From: Amblyornis subalaris
Taxonomy: Eukaryota > Chordata > Aves > Passeriformes > Ptilonorhynchidae
Assembly: GCA_018881555.1 (NCBI GenBank)
Contig: JACAXG010000061.1
Location: forward strand, 2,666,001 to 2,730,000
Direction of reading: 5' to 3'
Length of the DNA: 64,000 bases
Shown here: one piece after another, positions 12,689 through 23,905 of the stretch
Layout: the number at the start of each line of letters is the position of its first letter
How positions within the stretch are numbered: position 1 is the stretch's first letter
Position numbers and translations under genes: made by a program
The notes under the pieces: model-generated
Told to the model about the DNA's origin: nothing
Database searches by the model: none
Seen by the model: the letters and a program-made list of their open reading frames with translations, nothing else

Positions 12689-12890
12689 ATGGTCTTGGAG
12701 AAGAAAAAATGGGAGAAGGCAGGAGACAAAGGGACAGAAGGACAAGAGAGGATATAAAGGGCACAAGGACAAGGAATGAACGTAGGAGACATGAGAAAAA
12801 CCTGAAGGAGCTGTTGAATGGAAGAGCCAAATGAGAAATACTTAGAAAAACTAGTGGGATGTGAGTGGGAAGAGAGGGAAGATGAGTCAA
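12689..12890. repeat. Purine-rich low-complexity tract
   Basis: For about 200 bases the plus strand is dominated by A and G, as GAAGG, AGAGAGG and GGAAGA strings with few pyrimidines. This asymmetry explains why open frames exist on both strands here (12652-12834 plus, 12648-12890 minus): few T bases means few stop codons on one strand, and no CTA/TTA/TCA triplets on the other. No period is obvious, so it is a compositional tract rather than a tandem repeat. Confidence 0.6.
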
Positions 12891-15800
12891 AACTACGGCA
12901 AACCTTTTTGTGTTAGACCTTGCATGCAGCAGCTTGTGGGAGTTCTTGGTGTTGGCTAAACAGCCATGGCCATTTTGTGTGACAGGAGATTTTCCTCAAG
13001 CTCTGACAAGCTGTTATCATCTAAGTTCTCCTTTTCCTCACTTAAAGTGTTACCTGGAAAACATTAATTAGTCATTTAATACTGTAGAGTGAAGGGATGT
13101 ATCCCCCCACCCCTCCCCATCATCAAGTCAAATGATTGATTTTCAGATAAGAGAAAAAGGCAATTTTGGTAGGCTTTCTGTAGTAAAGTGTTTCCAAATT
13201 AATCGTAACTAAATGACTTGGAATTCATCCTTCAACTGCCAACAAACGGTATCAACTCTAATATATTGATTTTGTTTAGGCTGATTGGAAAAAGGATCAA
13301 GAGCAAGTAAGACTCCCTTGAACAAAAACAAGTGCACCTGTGTAGAAATCATGCAACTTTAATTAGTCAGGTTTAATAACTGATTTAATTGAAACTTCCT
13401 GTGGTAGATAATGCATTTGGAAATAATGGAGCAGCTCCTAAATTACTGATTTAACCATTTGCAAAAGGGAAAAAGTAGGACTTTTTGTTTCTCTTCTAAG
13501 ACGTGCTGGAATGACATGTAGAATTTTTGCATTTTTTTCTTTTCATATTGTGAAATTATCTTTACCCCATTTTTTATGAAAGACTAGAGTACTAGTAGGA
13601 TCGTACATTATAAACAAATTAATTTGATTAACTGAGACAAGGTGAATCTTCATTTTAAGATTGTATACAGTTCTCTTTTGTAGGTTGTCTATAAAACAGA
13701 TTTATCTTAAAATCCTGGCAAATGGAAGAAAAGCTGTCAATGCTAGACATTCTGAACCCCATTTACTCCCTGATATTTCTGGGTTGCTTTGGAGTAAAGA
13801 TGTAACATTTTCAACATCCCCAAACTTTTTTAACTAGTGCTAAACAAAAAGAAGTCTTACAGTGAGCAAAACAAACCCTTTGTTCTGCCTTTCCAGTACA
13901 TAAAAAAGAAAAGGAGATCATAACCCATACTTTTTTTGTTTGCTGAGTCTCTGCCTTAGAAAATCCATGTTACCGTAATTTGTTCCAAGAAAAAGAGTCC
14001 CTTTATAGAGGCTGCACAAGGAGTGTGTGGGGTTCTTGTTTTTAATTCAGGTTTGAGTGTGGAAAAAAACTGGCTATCGTTTGGATTTGTTGGGAAAAAT
14101 GAGTAGGGAGTTCAGTGTCTGTTCCAGCACTGTGAGGCAAGAATAACCCAAACAGATGAATAGAAGTAATTCCATTCCTTGATTACCTTTTCTGTATGAA
14201 CACAACCCGGGTTTAGGATAAACCTAAACGCAAGGGTTTGTTAACAATTCCAAACTCAAATATTGTATCAAGTTTTTCCCTCCAGTTTAATTGTCACCAT
14301 GGACAGTATGTTGAAGGAGAATTGTGATTTCTGGGCATTGCTATTAAGGTTTGCTTTTGATTAGGAGTCTCAGATAANGTGGTTTTTATTTTTGCTTCTG
14401 TTCCCTCTTGCCAGTTTTCTCCCTCCTGGTACTTGAGGTATCTTCTGCTACCCATTGCCATGATGTGTTTAACTCTTCCAGATGACGCGACTGCTTGGTA
14501 CCTGTTCTGAAGCTGTGGGATTTCTGTGGAGAGTTCAAAACTGTTTTCTCATGAGAGCATTCAGTGCCAGTGTCCATGCATCATCTGGCTGTTGTGTGCA
14601 GTTAGATTTAAGGACTCATTTGCACTGACTTCACACACAGTCCTCTTGCAGTTTAAGCAGTAGGAGGAGTTCATAAATGGTCATTAATTGCCGTGGGGAA
14701 CGGGGTTGGTACACTGAAATGGCGCTGCTGAGAAGTCCTGTTAACAAATGAGGACAGAGCGATAGGCTGTGATATTGCAGCCTGCTGATTCTGATCTAGT
14801 TGGGTCTTTGGCCAAAACCAACTGAGAACAACATGTAAGAAATCAGCAAAGGGTATTTAAAATCTTTAAAAGGATGAGAAAATAATATTTGGATTGATAA
14901 GAGCTGTAAACAAAGCTCAAAGACAGAGAAATGGGATAAATGAGCTGTGAAAGAAGAATATGCACAGAAGAGTGAGAATGGGTTAAATCAGTAAGAAAGA
15001 GCGCATGGTCAGTGGAGATCTGTTCAGGTTCCCATGTAGGCAGTATCTAAGGAACTGAGCTAAATGGGAGAAGAGTGTTTATAGTAAACTGAAAGAAAAA
15101 ATAGTATAGAGGCTATTTTGGGGGAATTTAGACGGTTAAACATGAGATGGCAGGTTTGGACGAACAGTGGTGCTGAAGAAATGTCTCTGAGCAGGATGAC
15201 TTCTCCAGGCTCTGAAAGAGCGGGCAGCAGGCACTGGTCATGCATGGGTAGAATCAGCAGAGAGAGAGAGAATGTTGAAGGTCTGCAGATCCCAAACATC
15301 ACACAAAACACCACAAAAATAGGAGCAGAGAGATGTGCTGTGGGCAAAGGTTTATTTCAGGAAGCGGTGGTATGAAGGCTGAAATGTGGAATATCAAGTA
15401 TGTGGCATATCAAGCTTGTTTCCGTATCAGGTGGGAGCCTAGTCTGAACACTACATGTGCAACTACAAGACTTCTGGGATGTCTAAACTGTTGTGGTCAC
15501 TTTTGCCATGTGAAATGAAGCTGAACTGAATGCAGAATAGCAGGAAGAAGAGAAATCTGGGAGTATAAGACGTGTGTGAGGACAGGCCTGTGAACATCAT
15601 CTCCATGGTGCTTGTCAGTAAAAGCCTTGCCACGACTTCAGGAGGACAGAATCTGTTCCCCGGTGCTGAAAAAGTAACTAATTCAAGGTAGAATCAAAGA
15701 CAATTTTTATTTTCCAAGGAAAATAAAAAAAAAATATTTTCCCACAAGTCTTCTTCCTTTCATGTTTTACCAGTTTCTTGAAGAGGGTAAAGCTTAAATG

Positions 15801-16949
15801 GCAGAAGGAGCTGACTCACACATCATCCATAAGTAAGAAAGTCTGCCCTTCTGAGCTTGCAGCACAAGTAATGCCAAACACTTGGGTTAGGTCTGCCCTC
15901 CACATTTTCTGTTGTTTTCCAAAGAGTGCCTCTTAGGTGTTTGAGATTTACTAGCAGTGTTCATTAGTAACCTTCAGGCTTTGGGGGTTTTTTGTTGTTG
16001 TCCTGTGTGCTTGATTGAAGGTCAGATCTGAGCGAGAGCTCTTATTGATTTCAAAAGTGCTAAGTAGAGATTGTAAGTTTTTTATCCTCTGTACTAATGC
16101 TTTTCCCATTGTAAGTCGATGGAAGCACATGTCCAGGCTGCTGTGTGAGCAGACCTAATCTTGGGCTGTCTCAGCGGGACTGAGTCAACATAGACCTGAT
16201 AGCAATGTTGAGGCTTTGGTGATTATNGAACAGAAGATGGCTTGAGGTGTATGGAAATTGCTGCCATGATAACAAAAATGAGGGGAAAAACTAGACTTAA
16301 GCAGTTAATGAAATGGAAAAAAAAGCAATGGGAACAGAGATGAATTGGTAAGACTTTTTTTAAACACCTCTAAGAAAAAAGCTGCTTGGTCCAGTGTCAG
16401 TGGGGTGTGCATTGAGTGGGCTGAGTGGGAAGTTAGTAACAGAGGCTACTGGTGTTGCTGAAAGAGCTCAGCATGCTCTTTGTCTTACAAATCATTGGAA
16501 GGACCACGGGATTACTTTTTCTGGAGATATTTTTTCTTAGAAAAGGAACTATAAAGCTCTATGATTGGCAGACCAGGTACTCCAACAGTTGCAGCCATGA
16601 AGCAAGGGGTAATGTGTTGTCAGATCACCAGAGTTCTGCTACCAGTGAAATAAAGCAGCTTAATTAATGGTCTGTGTATATTAGTTACTTATATTGAGAG
16701 CTCTAATAAATATAAAATTTGCACATTTATTTCCGTTAAGAATCCCCAGCTCATTAAATGTGCAGTACCCCAGGAGAAGCTTTTTGTCCAGGTTGCCTGT
16801 GTAAAAAGCTGGCACAGAGAGAAACTGCTGTTACAGACCAGCAGCGGCTGGGGTGTGAATGAAGTGTGTCCTTTACAGCCTCCTGGGAGAAAGCAGGCTG
16901 CTGTTGTGGTCTGAATTTGGGGTGGGAAACTAACAAATGGATGTTAAAA
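12891..16949. other. Non-coding stretch, AT-rich then purine-rich
   Basis: Low-GC sequence to about 14,000, followed by another moderately purine-rich zone at about 14,870-15,060. No CR1, LTR or exon-like structure could be supported. Short poly-A strings occur at 15726-15734 and 16318-16324. Confidence 0.45.
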
Positions 16950-16954
16950 GGTTT

Positions 16955-16980
16955 GGGGGGGGTGGGGGATGTGGCAGGGT
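16955..16980 (+). repeat. G-rich run with possible quadruplex potential
   Basis: Eight G residues, a T and five more G residues are followed nearby by GTGGCAGGG. This could form a G-quadruplex only with a longer-than-ideal loop, so I call it a low-complexity G run. No gene is associated with it. Confidence 0.4.
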
Positions 16981-18234
16981 CGTATGGGATAGGTACAGAG
17001 CTGATGGATGTGGTTAGTTTTGCTGTTTGTTTTACTTTCTTTGGATGCTGTGATAGTCGTGTTTTGTTTTCCAAAGCTGTAGTCACACAGTCTGGGTGTC
17101 AAAATTGAGCATAGAATGATTTTGCAGTACTTCACTGTTTTATGATCTCTTGTTTTCCAGTCGCTCCTTGCTCTCTGCTGCTATCTTATGGATTTTCACA
17201 TTCTGGCTTATTGGCCTGTGAAGACAAGTGCATGCAAGGGCAGGAGCCTACACAAGCCACAGTGCTTTTGTACGTAATTTCGTCACCCCAAACAGCACCA
17301 GCCTCTTACTGCTTTAGAGGCTCTTCACGCGCAATGGGTCTTGTTTGTCACCGGGGCCAGTGTGAACCAGCCTGTCACCCTGCACAGACAGAAAGAAGTG
17401 GTCTGGAGGAGACGAGTCCCCTGACCATCATGCAGATAATCAGGGCCCATCTCAACCAGCAGCAACATCCTTTGGATGTGTGCCCACGTGGCCTATGCTG
17501 GCTTGCTAGTTCATGAGTATGGTCTCTGATGCTCCTTTACAGTCTGTTGCTTGAGGATGCTGGAAAGTGAAAGTGAAGGACAAATGGGATGGATGCTCAA
17601 AGCCGTGGGGCAAGATGGGAGTGAGACAGCAGAGGAGAGGCCAGCAGATAGAAAGCAGGATGACAGGTAAATGTCATTCATTGTGTTCCTTTCAGGTTTT
17701 CCTGGTTCTCCTGTGCTGAGTCTTGGAAGGGCTCTGTAGTTTTAGTTTGTTTCATGAATTTTAAAAATAAATCAGGGCCGAGGCAAAATAATTCAGCCCA
17801 AATCTGTACTGGGACCTGGAATCCCATCCCTTGATTGAGATGCCTGTTGTGAGGCCAGCCATGTCATCTGGAAAAGTCCCATGATTGCTGTGCTGATCTT
17901 TCTGAAATAGCATGTAGGTGTGCATTTTTGTTTACAAAGCCAAACTGAAAACAAGGCTCTCCCTTCTCCTTCTGTGCCTGTACTTGGATGGACATGCCCG
18001 TCCTACCTGCTTCATAACCATGGTTTATACATGTGCCCTTTTAGTGCTTTCTTCTTTTTTTTTTTAGTATCATAAACTCAGTTACTTGTTTCATCTCTCA
18101 TCCTGGAATTTTTGAGACTTTGCACTCTTGTGCATCTTGTTGTGTCCCCTGTCTTTTTTTGCTTGGCATTTGTACTTTTCTTCGTGCCTCTTAGAAACCT
18201 ACTCATGTGTTGACATAGCATCCAAGCAAATGTG
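16981..18234. other. Non-coding stretch with one 124-codon open frame, probably chance
   Basis: The open frame at 17142-17516 follows an acceptor-like TTGTTTTCCAG (ending 17160), but no donor or recognisable domain supports it. A T-rich run lies at about 18052-18065. No repeat family is recognised. Confidence 0.35.
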
Positions 18235-18620
18235 CCCTACTGTTCCCCAGTAAGAGGCCGTGTAATTAATTTCAAAGACCTTCCATTGAAAGAAACCTTT
18301 ACCTTCCTCTGAATTCAATTATACTGGAAAGCTGCATGTGGGCCCAGGCGGAGAGACACCCCCTCACACCCCCCTCCCAGCACTTTCTGAAGGACTGCTA
18401 TATTGTCATCTGACAGAGTCACTCATTTTCAGATAATTGGCTTTTTAAAGGGCATCTATAGGACCCAAATAACTCCTGGCATACTGTTTGTACCGTTGAC
18501 CTGCCAGGTTAGCAAAGGTTAGACTTAATTGCCTCATTTATGGCTAATGCATTCCAGTTTTGCTGCGGCTTTTTCTCCTAGGATAATTGCTCAGACCTGT
18601 ATTTTCATTTCTGAAATCTT
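18235..18620. promoter_or_regulatory. Enhancer-like block (candidate conserved non-coding element)
   Basis: A repeat-free block containing several homeodomain-type cores (GTAATTAA, CTTAATTG, GATAATTG) and a CAGATAATTGG string, with balanced composition and no open frame. This texture is common in conserved vertebrate enhancers. Conservation itself cannot be judged from one sequence, so this is inference. Confidence 0.2.
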
Positions 18621-20699
18621 GATGAATAAAANCAAAGGTCCTGCTTTGTGAATTGAGATGTGGGTCTCATTGGGAGAGACAGAGGTCACGTAAAATTCTT
18701 ACGTGTAGGAAGTGACCACATTTGTGGGCGAGAGGTTGTCTGGGTGAGTCTTGCTCAGCCCTTTGACAGCTCCGCTTTCCCACTGCGCTCCATCGTCAGA
18801 TCTTTTTGTGTGGTGCAGCTTATTGCAATGGAAAGCAATTTCCAGGCGAATTGTGCCCAGCACTGCTCTTGTCAGTCCTGTCCACAGAGCACATGCCCTG
18901 TGGGTACAGGGGTGGTGTAAGGGACGCTCTGCAAGTGCAGGTCCTCTGGTCACAGCCTGTGCCTGAACATCCTATGTGAATGAAGACTGGTGCTGATACA
19001 AGAGGAGACACAGAGCACCTTCTGGGCCGGTCTGGGGTGTAAACACAGCACTGCTCTTGTGTGTTCTGCAGAATTAATCCTGATGTTTCTACAAATACAT
19101 TTTGTATGTATCTTGTGTGTCTCCAGAAATTTGACTGGCGTGGATGGGGCAAACCTGTGGCAGCATTTGCTTCAGTTTCATGGCAGCAATCACTCTGCCC
19201 TTTCCAGGAGACATCTCTCTTTTGTTAGGAGTAAAACGAGAGCTGCAGATTTCAGTGCATCTGTTGCAGTTTTGTAAAGCCAACACTGTACACACAATTG
19301 TGGGTTTTGTTTATTTTATGGTTAGGGTAGTTCTGGCAGCAGGTTTTGAGTGACCAGCTTTTAGACAACGTCATGACTGTCAGGAGGAGACCACTCCAGC
19401 TTTCATTAACTATCTGAGGTTTCTGAGGGCCAAACAATGACAGCTAGGAGAAGAGCCTTCTATCCCTGGCATCCCAGGGCACCCTGAAGCTGTCAGCATG
19501 GGGGTGGGATGTAGGTTAGGTGCCCATCTATCATGGGCTTCACATGCTCAGAGGTCTGACTCCAAATTCACACCAGTGACAGAAACACCAAGTTGTCATA
19601 TTTGTCCTACTCCATAGCTCGGTTTGTAAGGCTTCCCTGGATTAATTCCCATTTGATTAAATCACATCCTTTACATAAAGAGTTGTTTCTAGATTAACAG
19701 CCTTTGATAAAAATGCCTCCAATGTTCTCATGCACATGATGAAAGGGGATCATAACTTTGCTGTAAATGCTTTAAACGGTGAGAAACCTGAGGGTCAGCT
19801 GGTGCTCAACTTTGCCAAAGTTGTGCAGAAGGAGGAGAGCACTGGGTCTGAAGAGTCTGAAGATTAACATTTAGTCTGTAGTAGTGAGGAGGCTGGTTCA
19901 GGGGATAACAGCATCACAATACATTTTGGGGAGTCTGGGTGTGTTGCACAAGATTAACAGTGAAAGTACTTAAAGAAACAACTTAGTGTTGAATGTGGTG
20001 GATCCACCATTGTTTAAGGCAGGGCTAAATGTCTTTCTAAAATGTGTATTGTACTTCTGATGGAAGCGATGAGTTTAGTGCTGGCACCTCTGCTGCGAAC
20101 ATCTTCAGGGAAGTGTACTCCTTCTGGTTTTGGGAATGGATCCCCGAGAAAGGCTTTCAGAAGTTCAGTTGTGGTCACTGGCAGCAAATACAGAAAGAAA
20201 GGAAGGAGATGAATATATAAAGACTGATCACAAATGCTAGTGATCATTGGATTTCATTTATAGAAATTCTTAAGAATGTTGCTTACTACACTGCGCCAAC
20301 TCTACATTCTGTTTCTTTCAGATCACCTGCCTTCCCGAGGAGAGAGTAACAAACCTCATAAACAATTGGTTATTTTTGCTGTGGAAGTGAAGCTGGTTGT
20401 GCCAGTCTTTACACATGTCAGTCTCAGCATGAAGATTGTTTTGTTCATGACATTGGAATAGGAATTTTGTGCTTCTGGGAAAGAAACGTGAAGCTGACTA
20501 CAAATGATTGTTTAAAAAGGAGCTCTTTTTCTAGAGACACTCAAGAGATGGTTTAAAGCAGTAAAACAGATTACACTTTGATGGTTGTCTTATGGAAACT
20601 AGCAAAGAACTTTTTAGTGTAGTTTGTCCTTCTGGAAGTTTGGATGTAATGTGAGATAACAACCAGACTTTTAAAATGGCTTTGCAGAGCGCACACAGT
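18621..20699. other. Non-coding stretch, no supported gene
   Basis: Overlapping small open frames on both strands between 18,660 and 19,440 are mutual shadows with no recognisable protein motif. No named repeat is seen. Confidence 0.4.
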
Positions 20700-20734
20700 T
20701 CAGGTGCTTCCCTGAATGAGAGAAAATTCTAATC

Positions 20735-21130
20735 CTGCTCTTGGCGTGGCTGGTTAAAGGTGATGTGTGTCCCGGGAGGCAGGAGATAACGTGAATCCCT
20801 GCCTCCCCCAGGACGTGCCTGAGTGGGTAACCCACGTTTGCACAGCCTGTTTGCTCCCATTGCGACGCTCAGCCCAGGCTCGTCCGCACCTGTGGGGCCG
20901 CCGGCGTTTCTGTCTGCTTGGTTCAGACAGCTGAAATAAACCCTGAAGGTCAAAGACGTGCCCTCTCAGGGATACGATCCCCACCAAGTCTGAGCACACA
21001 TCAGTAAAGGCCACGAAAGGAAAACGCCAATCCAATAAAACCATGTCACTAGCGAGGCCTTGGTAATTAAACACCTGCATGCAGTGACTGTAGGACTAAT
21101 TACTGCAGTCAGAGCAGCCGCTCAAATGCA
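20735..21130. promoter_or_regulatory. Local CpG-enriched block, candidate regulatory element
   Basis: Against a CpG-poor background, this interval holds many CpG dinucleotides (for example in GGCGTGGC, CCCGGGAGG, GCGACGCTC, CCGCCGGCG, GATACGATC). Its right half carries TAATTAAACACCTG and CTAATTACTG, which are homeodomain cores beside an E-box-like CACCTG. There is no coding exon or TATA-box arrangement that I can defend. It may be a distal enhancer or a minor CpG island. The open frames at 20729-21080 on the minus strand follow from the raised GC content. Confidence 0.3.
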
Positions 21131-23055
21131 GTTGTATTCAATCAGTGCCTCAGCCTTAGCAGATGTTTAGAAGAAAACAGCTCAAAACCCCACCTTCACT
21201 CACCTCTGGCTTTGCACTGAGGAAACTTTCATCTTGCTTTATATTGCTCCTTGGCTCCTTCTCTCCAAGGTCTAATCTCAGGAATGCTGTTTGACTTTGG
21301 ATGCCAAAACCTACATATTGAGGATTAAACGCAGGCCACAAAGATCCTGAAACTGTATACGATGTTTATCTTGTTCTTGCTGAGCCCAAAACTGTGAAGC
21401 TTACACTGCTAATGATTTAAAAATGGAGAAGAAAAAAGTACAAGTGCTATAACTACCAGTCAGATAGTAAAGAAAAAATATTTAGAAGCAAATATTACAT
21501 TTCTCTGTTATTATTTTTGAAATTATGTCAGTGCTCATACAAGTCAGTGATCCAAGCATTGTGTGCCTTTGGGTCCCGTCAGGCTGTATGGAATTGGAAA
21601 AAGACACGTGTGTTTCTGGGAACACTGATCAATATGGTGTTGCACTGGAGAGGAGTGGAAAGATTTCATTTTGTATAATCACATTTAGATGACCTGTCAC
21701 ATGGGTGCTCTCCAGAATGTTACCAACACTGATTATTCAGTCTTCCTTGATCTTAAAATAGTTAGAGACCTTCTCAGTTCTGCCTGAGAGACAGCAACAC
21801 TATTTGAGTTTGCTGTAGGAACTGTTGGACAAAATCATGATGAGAATAAAGCAGAAAAACCTGGGACCATTACTTGAGGGGAAGAAATAAAAAGTAGGGC
21901 AGAACAAAGAATAAAGCCTTTGGGAAACTGGTGCAGTCATACTTCATTTGGATTTTCTTAANAGAAATTGTCTACAGCTAGAAAATGGAGAAACTCTTTT
22001 TTGTTTGTTTGTTTGTTTTAATATTACCAAATCTAAATGCTAGTTTGCCTGTGGAAACCCAAACAGATTATTTTTCCCTGAGCATTTTCATACTTCTGAG
22101 AACTGACCAGTCTCCAGAAGTGTGGAATTTTGTGGTCTGCCTTTAGCTCCAGTCCTATAAAGGGGCTCAAAGTGAACAGAATAATAATTAATTTCTAGCT
22201 GCAANATTTTAATGATTTAATCACAGACCAATAATTATTTCTTTTTATTTCATTCCACAGTGCTGCCTGAAAAGCCCCCAAATGTTGCCTAATACTGAAA
22301 ACCAGAGAAATTAAGCTCCCTGTGTGGTATTTTCACATGACTAAGAAAATTCTGTAAGAAACATGTCTAATTCTCTAAGAAACAGAGCAGTCCTTCNATC
22401 AGTGTCTTCCATCTCAATCTTGTTCTTCAGATTTAGAGATTTTTCTCTGCTATGGTGCAGCATATATGATCATATCAAGACGAGGGGGTTTCCTATCTAG
22501 TAGATGCTATATATAGCAATAGCACTTGCAGAATTTCACCTGGGGAAGCAGTGATGCCTTCAAAAGACTCAATGGAGCTCAGTGCTCCTTGTGACAGAAG
22601 ACAGCATAAGGGGATTTATTCCAGGTATGGATGATAAGTGAAATTTGCACAATAAGGCATCTGATTTTAGTGTGGGGATATGCATTCTTGTGTCTCCACC
22701 CTGTACACTTCATAACTATTTAAATGTATGAAAATTAAATCCTTGCATGTTCTCTACTGAAATGCCAATCAGTTTGCATTTTTTTGAAAAGACATTTCCT
22801 CTCCTTTCTGACGCTGCAGATTCATCAGCTTATTCTCCATCTCTGCTGTCTGCAAGTCTGGATTTCTCCCAGTTACACAGCAGGTTTTTAAAACCAGCAA
22901 AGACATTCTCTCCAAATAACTCCAAATCTGACTTCTTCATTCTAACTCCTTTCTTAGAAGGCTTTATATAGTAAAACCTCATGCTCTGACAGTGTTTCCA
23001 GCGTTTCACAAGTGGCAGGTTTCAGAAATGAATGCTCAATGTGGTATGTACCAAA
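21131..23055. other. Non-coding stretch, no supported gene
   Basis: AT-leaning sequence that includes a short GTTT tandem repeat (listed separately). A strong acceptor (TTTCATTCCACAG ending 22260) leads to no open frame longer than about a dozen codons with a recognisable sequence. No mobile element is recognised. Confidence 0.45.
22002..22019 (+). repeat. (GTTT)n microsatellite
   Basis: Four consecutive GTTT units flanked by further T residues; a simple tetranucleotide repeat. Confidence 0.8.
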
Positions 23056-23905
23056 ATGCCCAAAGCAGGTGTTAACAGGCAGCTGGTGCAGAAACTGGAA
23101 GTGTGGTGCTGCCTCCCACTGCCTCCTGTTGTATTGGGTGACCATGGCAAGGTGTTGGCAGCAGGGGTGACCCCTGTGAGAAGAGACCAACGTCTGCCCC
23201 ATGCAGGACATGACTGGCTCCAGTCATGGACCCACTGGAGAACACAGCTGAGCCCATCAGCCAAACTGTGGTGCCTCTGGGAAAACAGACTCAGAAAGGA
23301 CAGAAAATACTGGACAGGCAGAGGAGGGGAAAAAAAAAAAAGAGTGAGAAACAACTGGGTTCAACAACAAGGTCGGATGAGGAGGTGCTCCAAGTGCCAG
23401 AATAGATACCACTGCCCAGGGAGAGCCTGCGCCTGAGCAGACTTCCCTGACGAAGGACTGTATCTCAGTGCCAGATCACAGGGAAGATGTCAGGAGGAGG
23501 GAGTGGCAGAGAGGAACTGCTCTGTACTGACCATGATTGTCCATCCTCATCTACCCTCAAACCTCCTGGTCTGGGCAGAGGAGGTGGGAGAGAAGAAAGG
23601 AGGTTGGTGGTGTGGAAAGGTGATGGGAGGAAAGGTATTGTTTCAGTATTTGTCTTTTTGTTTCCTGCTACCCTAATCAGTAGGCAATAAATTAAGTTAA
23701 TTTTTGCCAAGCTGAGTTTGTAACGGTAAGTAATCTCCCTGTTTTTATCTCACCCCACAAGCTTTCTCACTTCTGTTCTTCCTATTCCCTCCCCTGTTAA
23801 GTAAATTCTTTTGTGGGGATGTTAACAAGCTGGGATGTGAACATCTCAGGGAGAGAATGAGCAGCTGGGTGGAAGTTTGGCTGTTAGCCAAAGCTGACCC
23901 GCCAG
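23056..23905 (+). mobile_element. Avian ERV (ERVL-like) solo LTR, plus orientation
   Basis: The right half matches a common avian endogenous-retrovirus LTR that I recognise by its order of motifs. These are GAGGAGGTGCTCCA, a segment with GTGGCAGAG followed by a diverged TGAACTGACC-like string, and GGAAAGGTATTG. They continue with the polyadenylation region CAATAAATTAAGTTAATTTT (AATAAA at 23686-23691), AACGGTAAGTAATCTCCCTG and the ending GAGCAGCTGGGTGG...TGACCCGCCA near 23905. The AATAAA gives plus orientation. I see no gag, pol or env next to it and no second copy in the window, so a solo LTR is most likely. The 5' boundary is approximate because the left part is diverged. The family name is from recognition, not a search. 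Confidence 0.65.

Noticed and set aside
12648..12890. Overlapping open frames on both strands as a possible antisense gene pair.
   Set aside because: They are fully explained by the purine-rich composition, which removes stop codons from both readings.
17142..17516. 124-codon frame after TTGTTTTCCAG.
   Set aside because: No start context, donor or domain; the cysteine content follows from local TGT/TGC composition.
23032..23436. 134-codon frame ending in a cysteine-rich, zinc-knuckle-like sequence.
   Set aside because: It overlaps the ERVL-like LTR, whose non-coding motifs explain the sequence. The cysteine spacing does not fit a CCHC knuckle.
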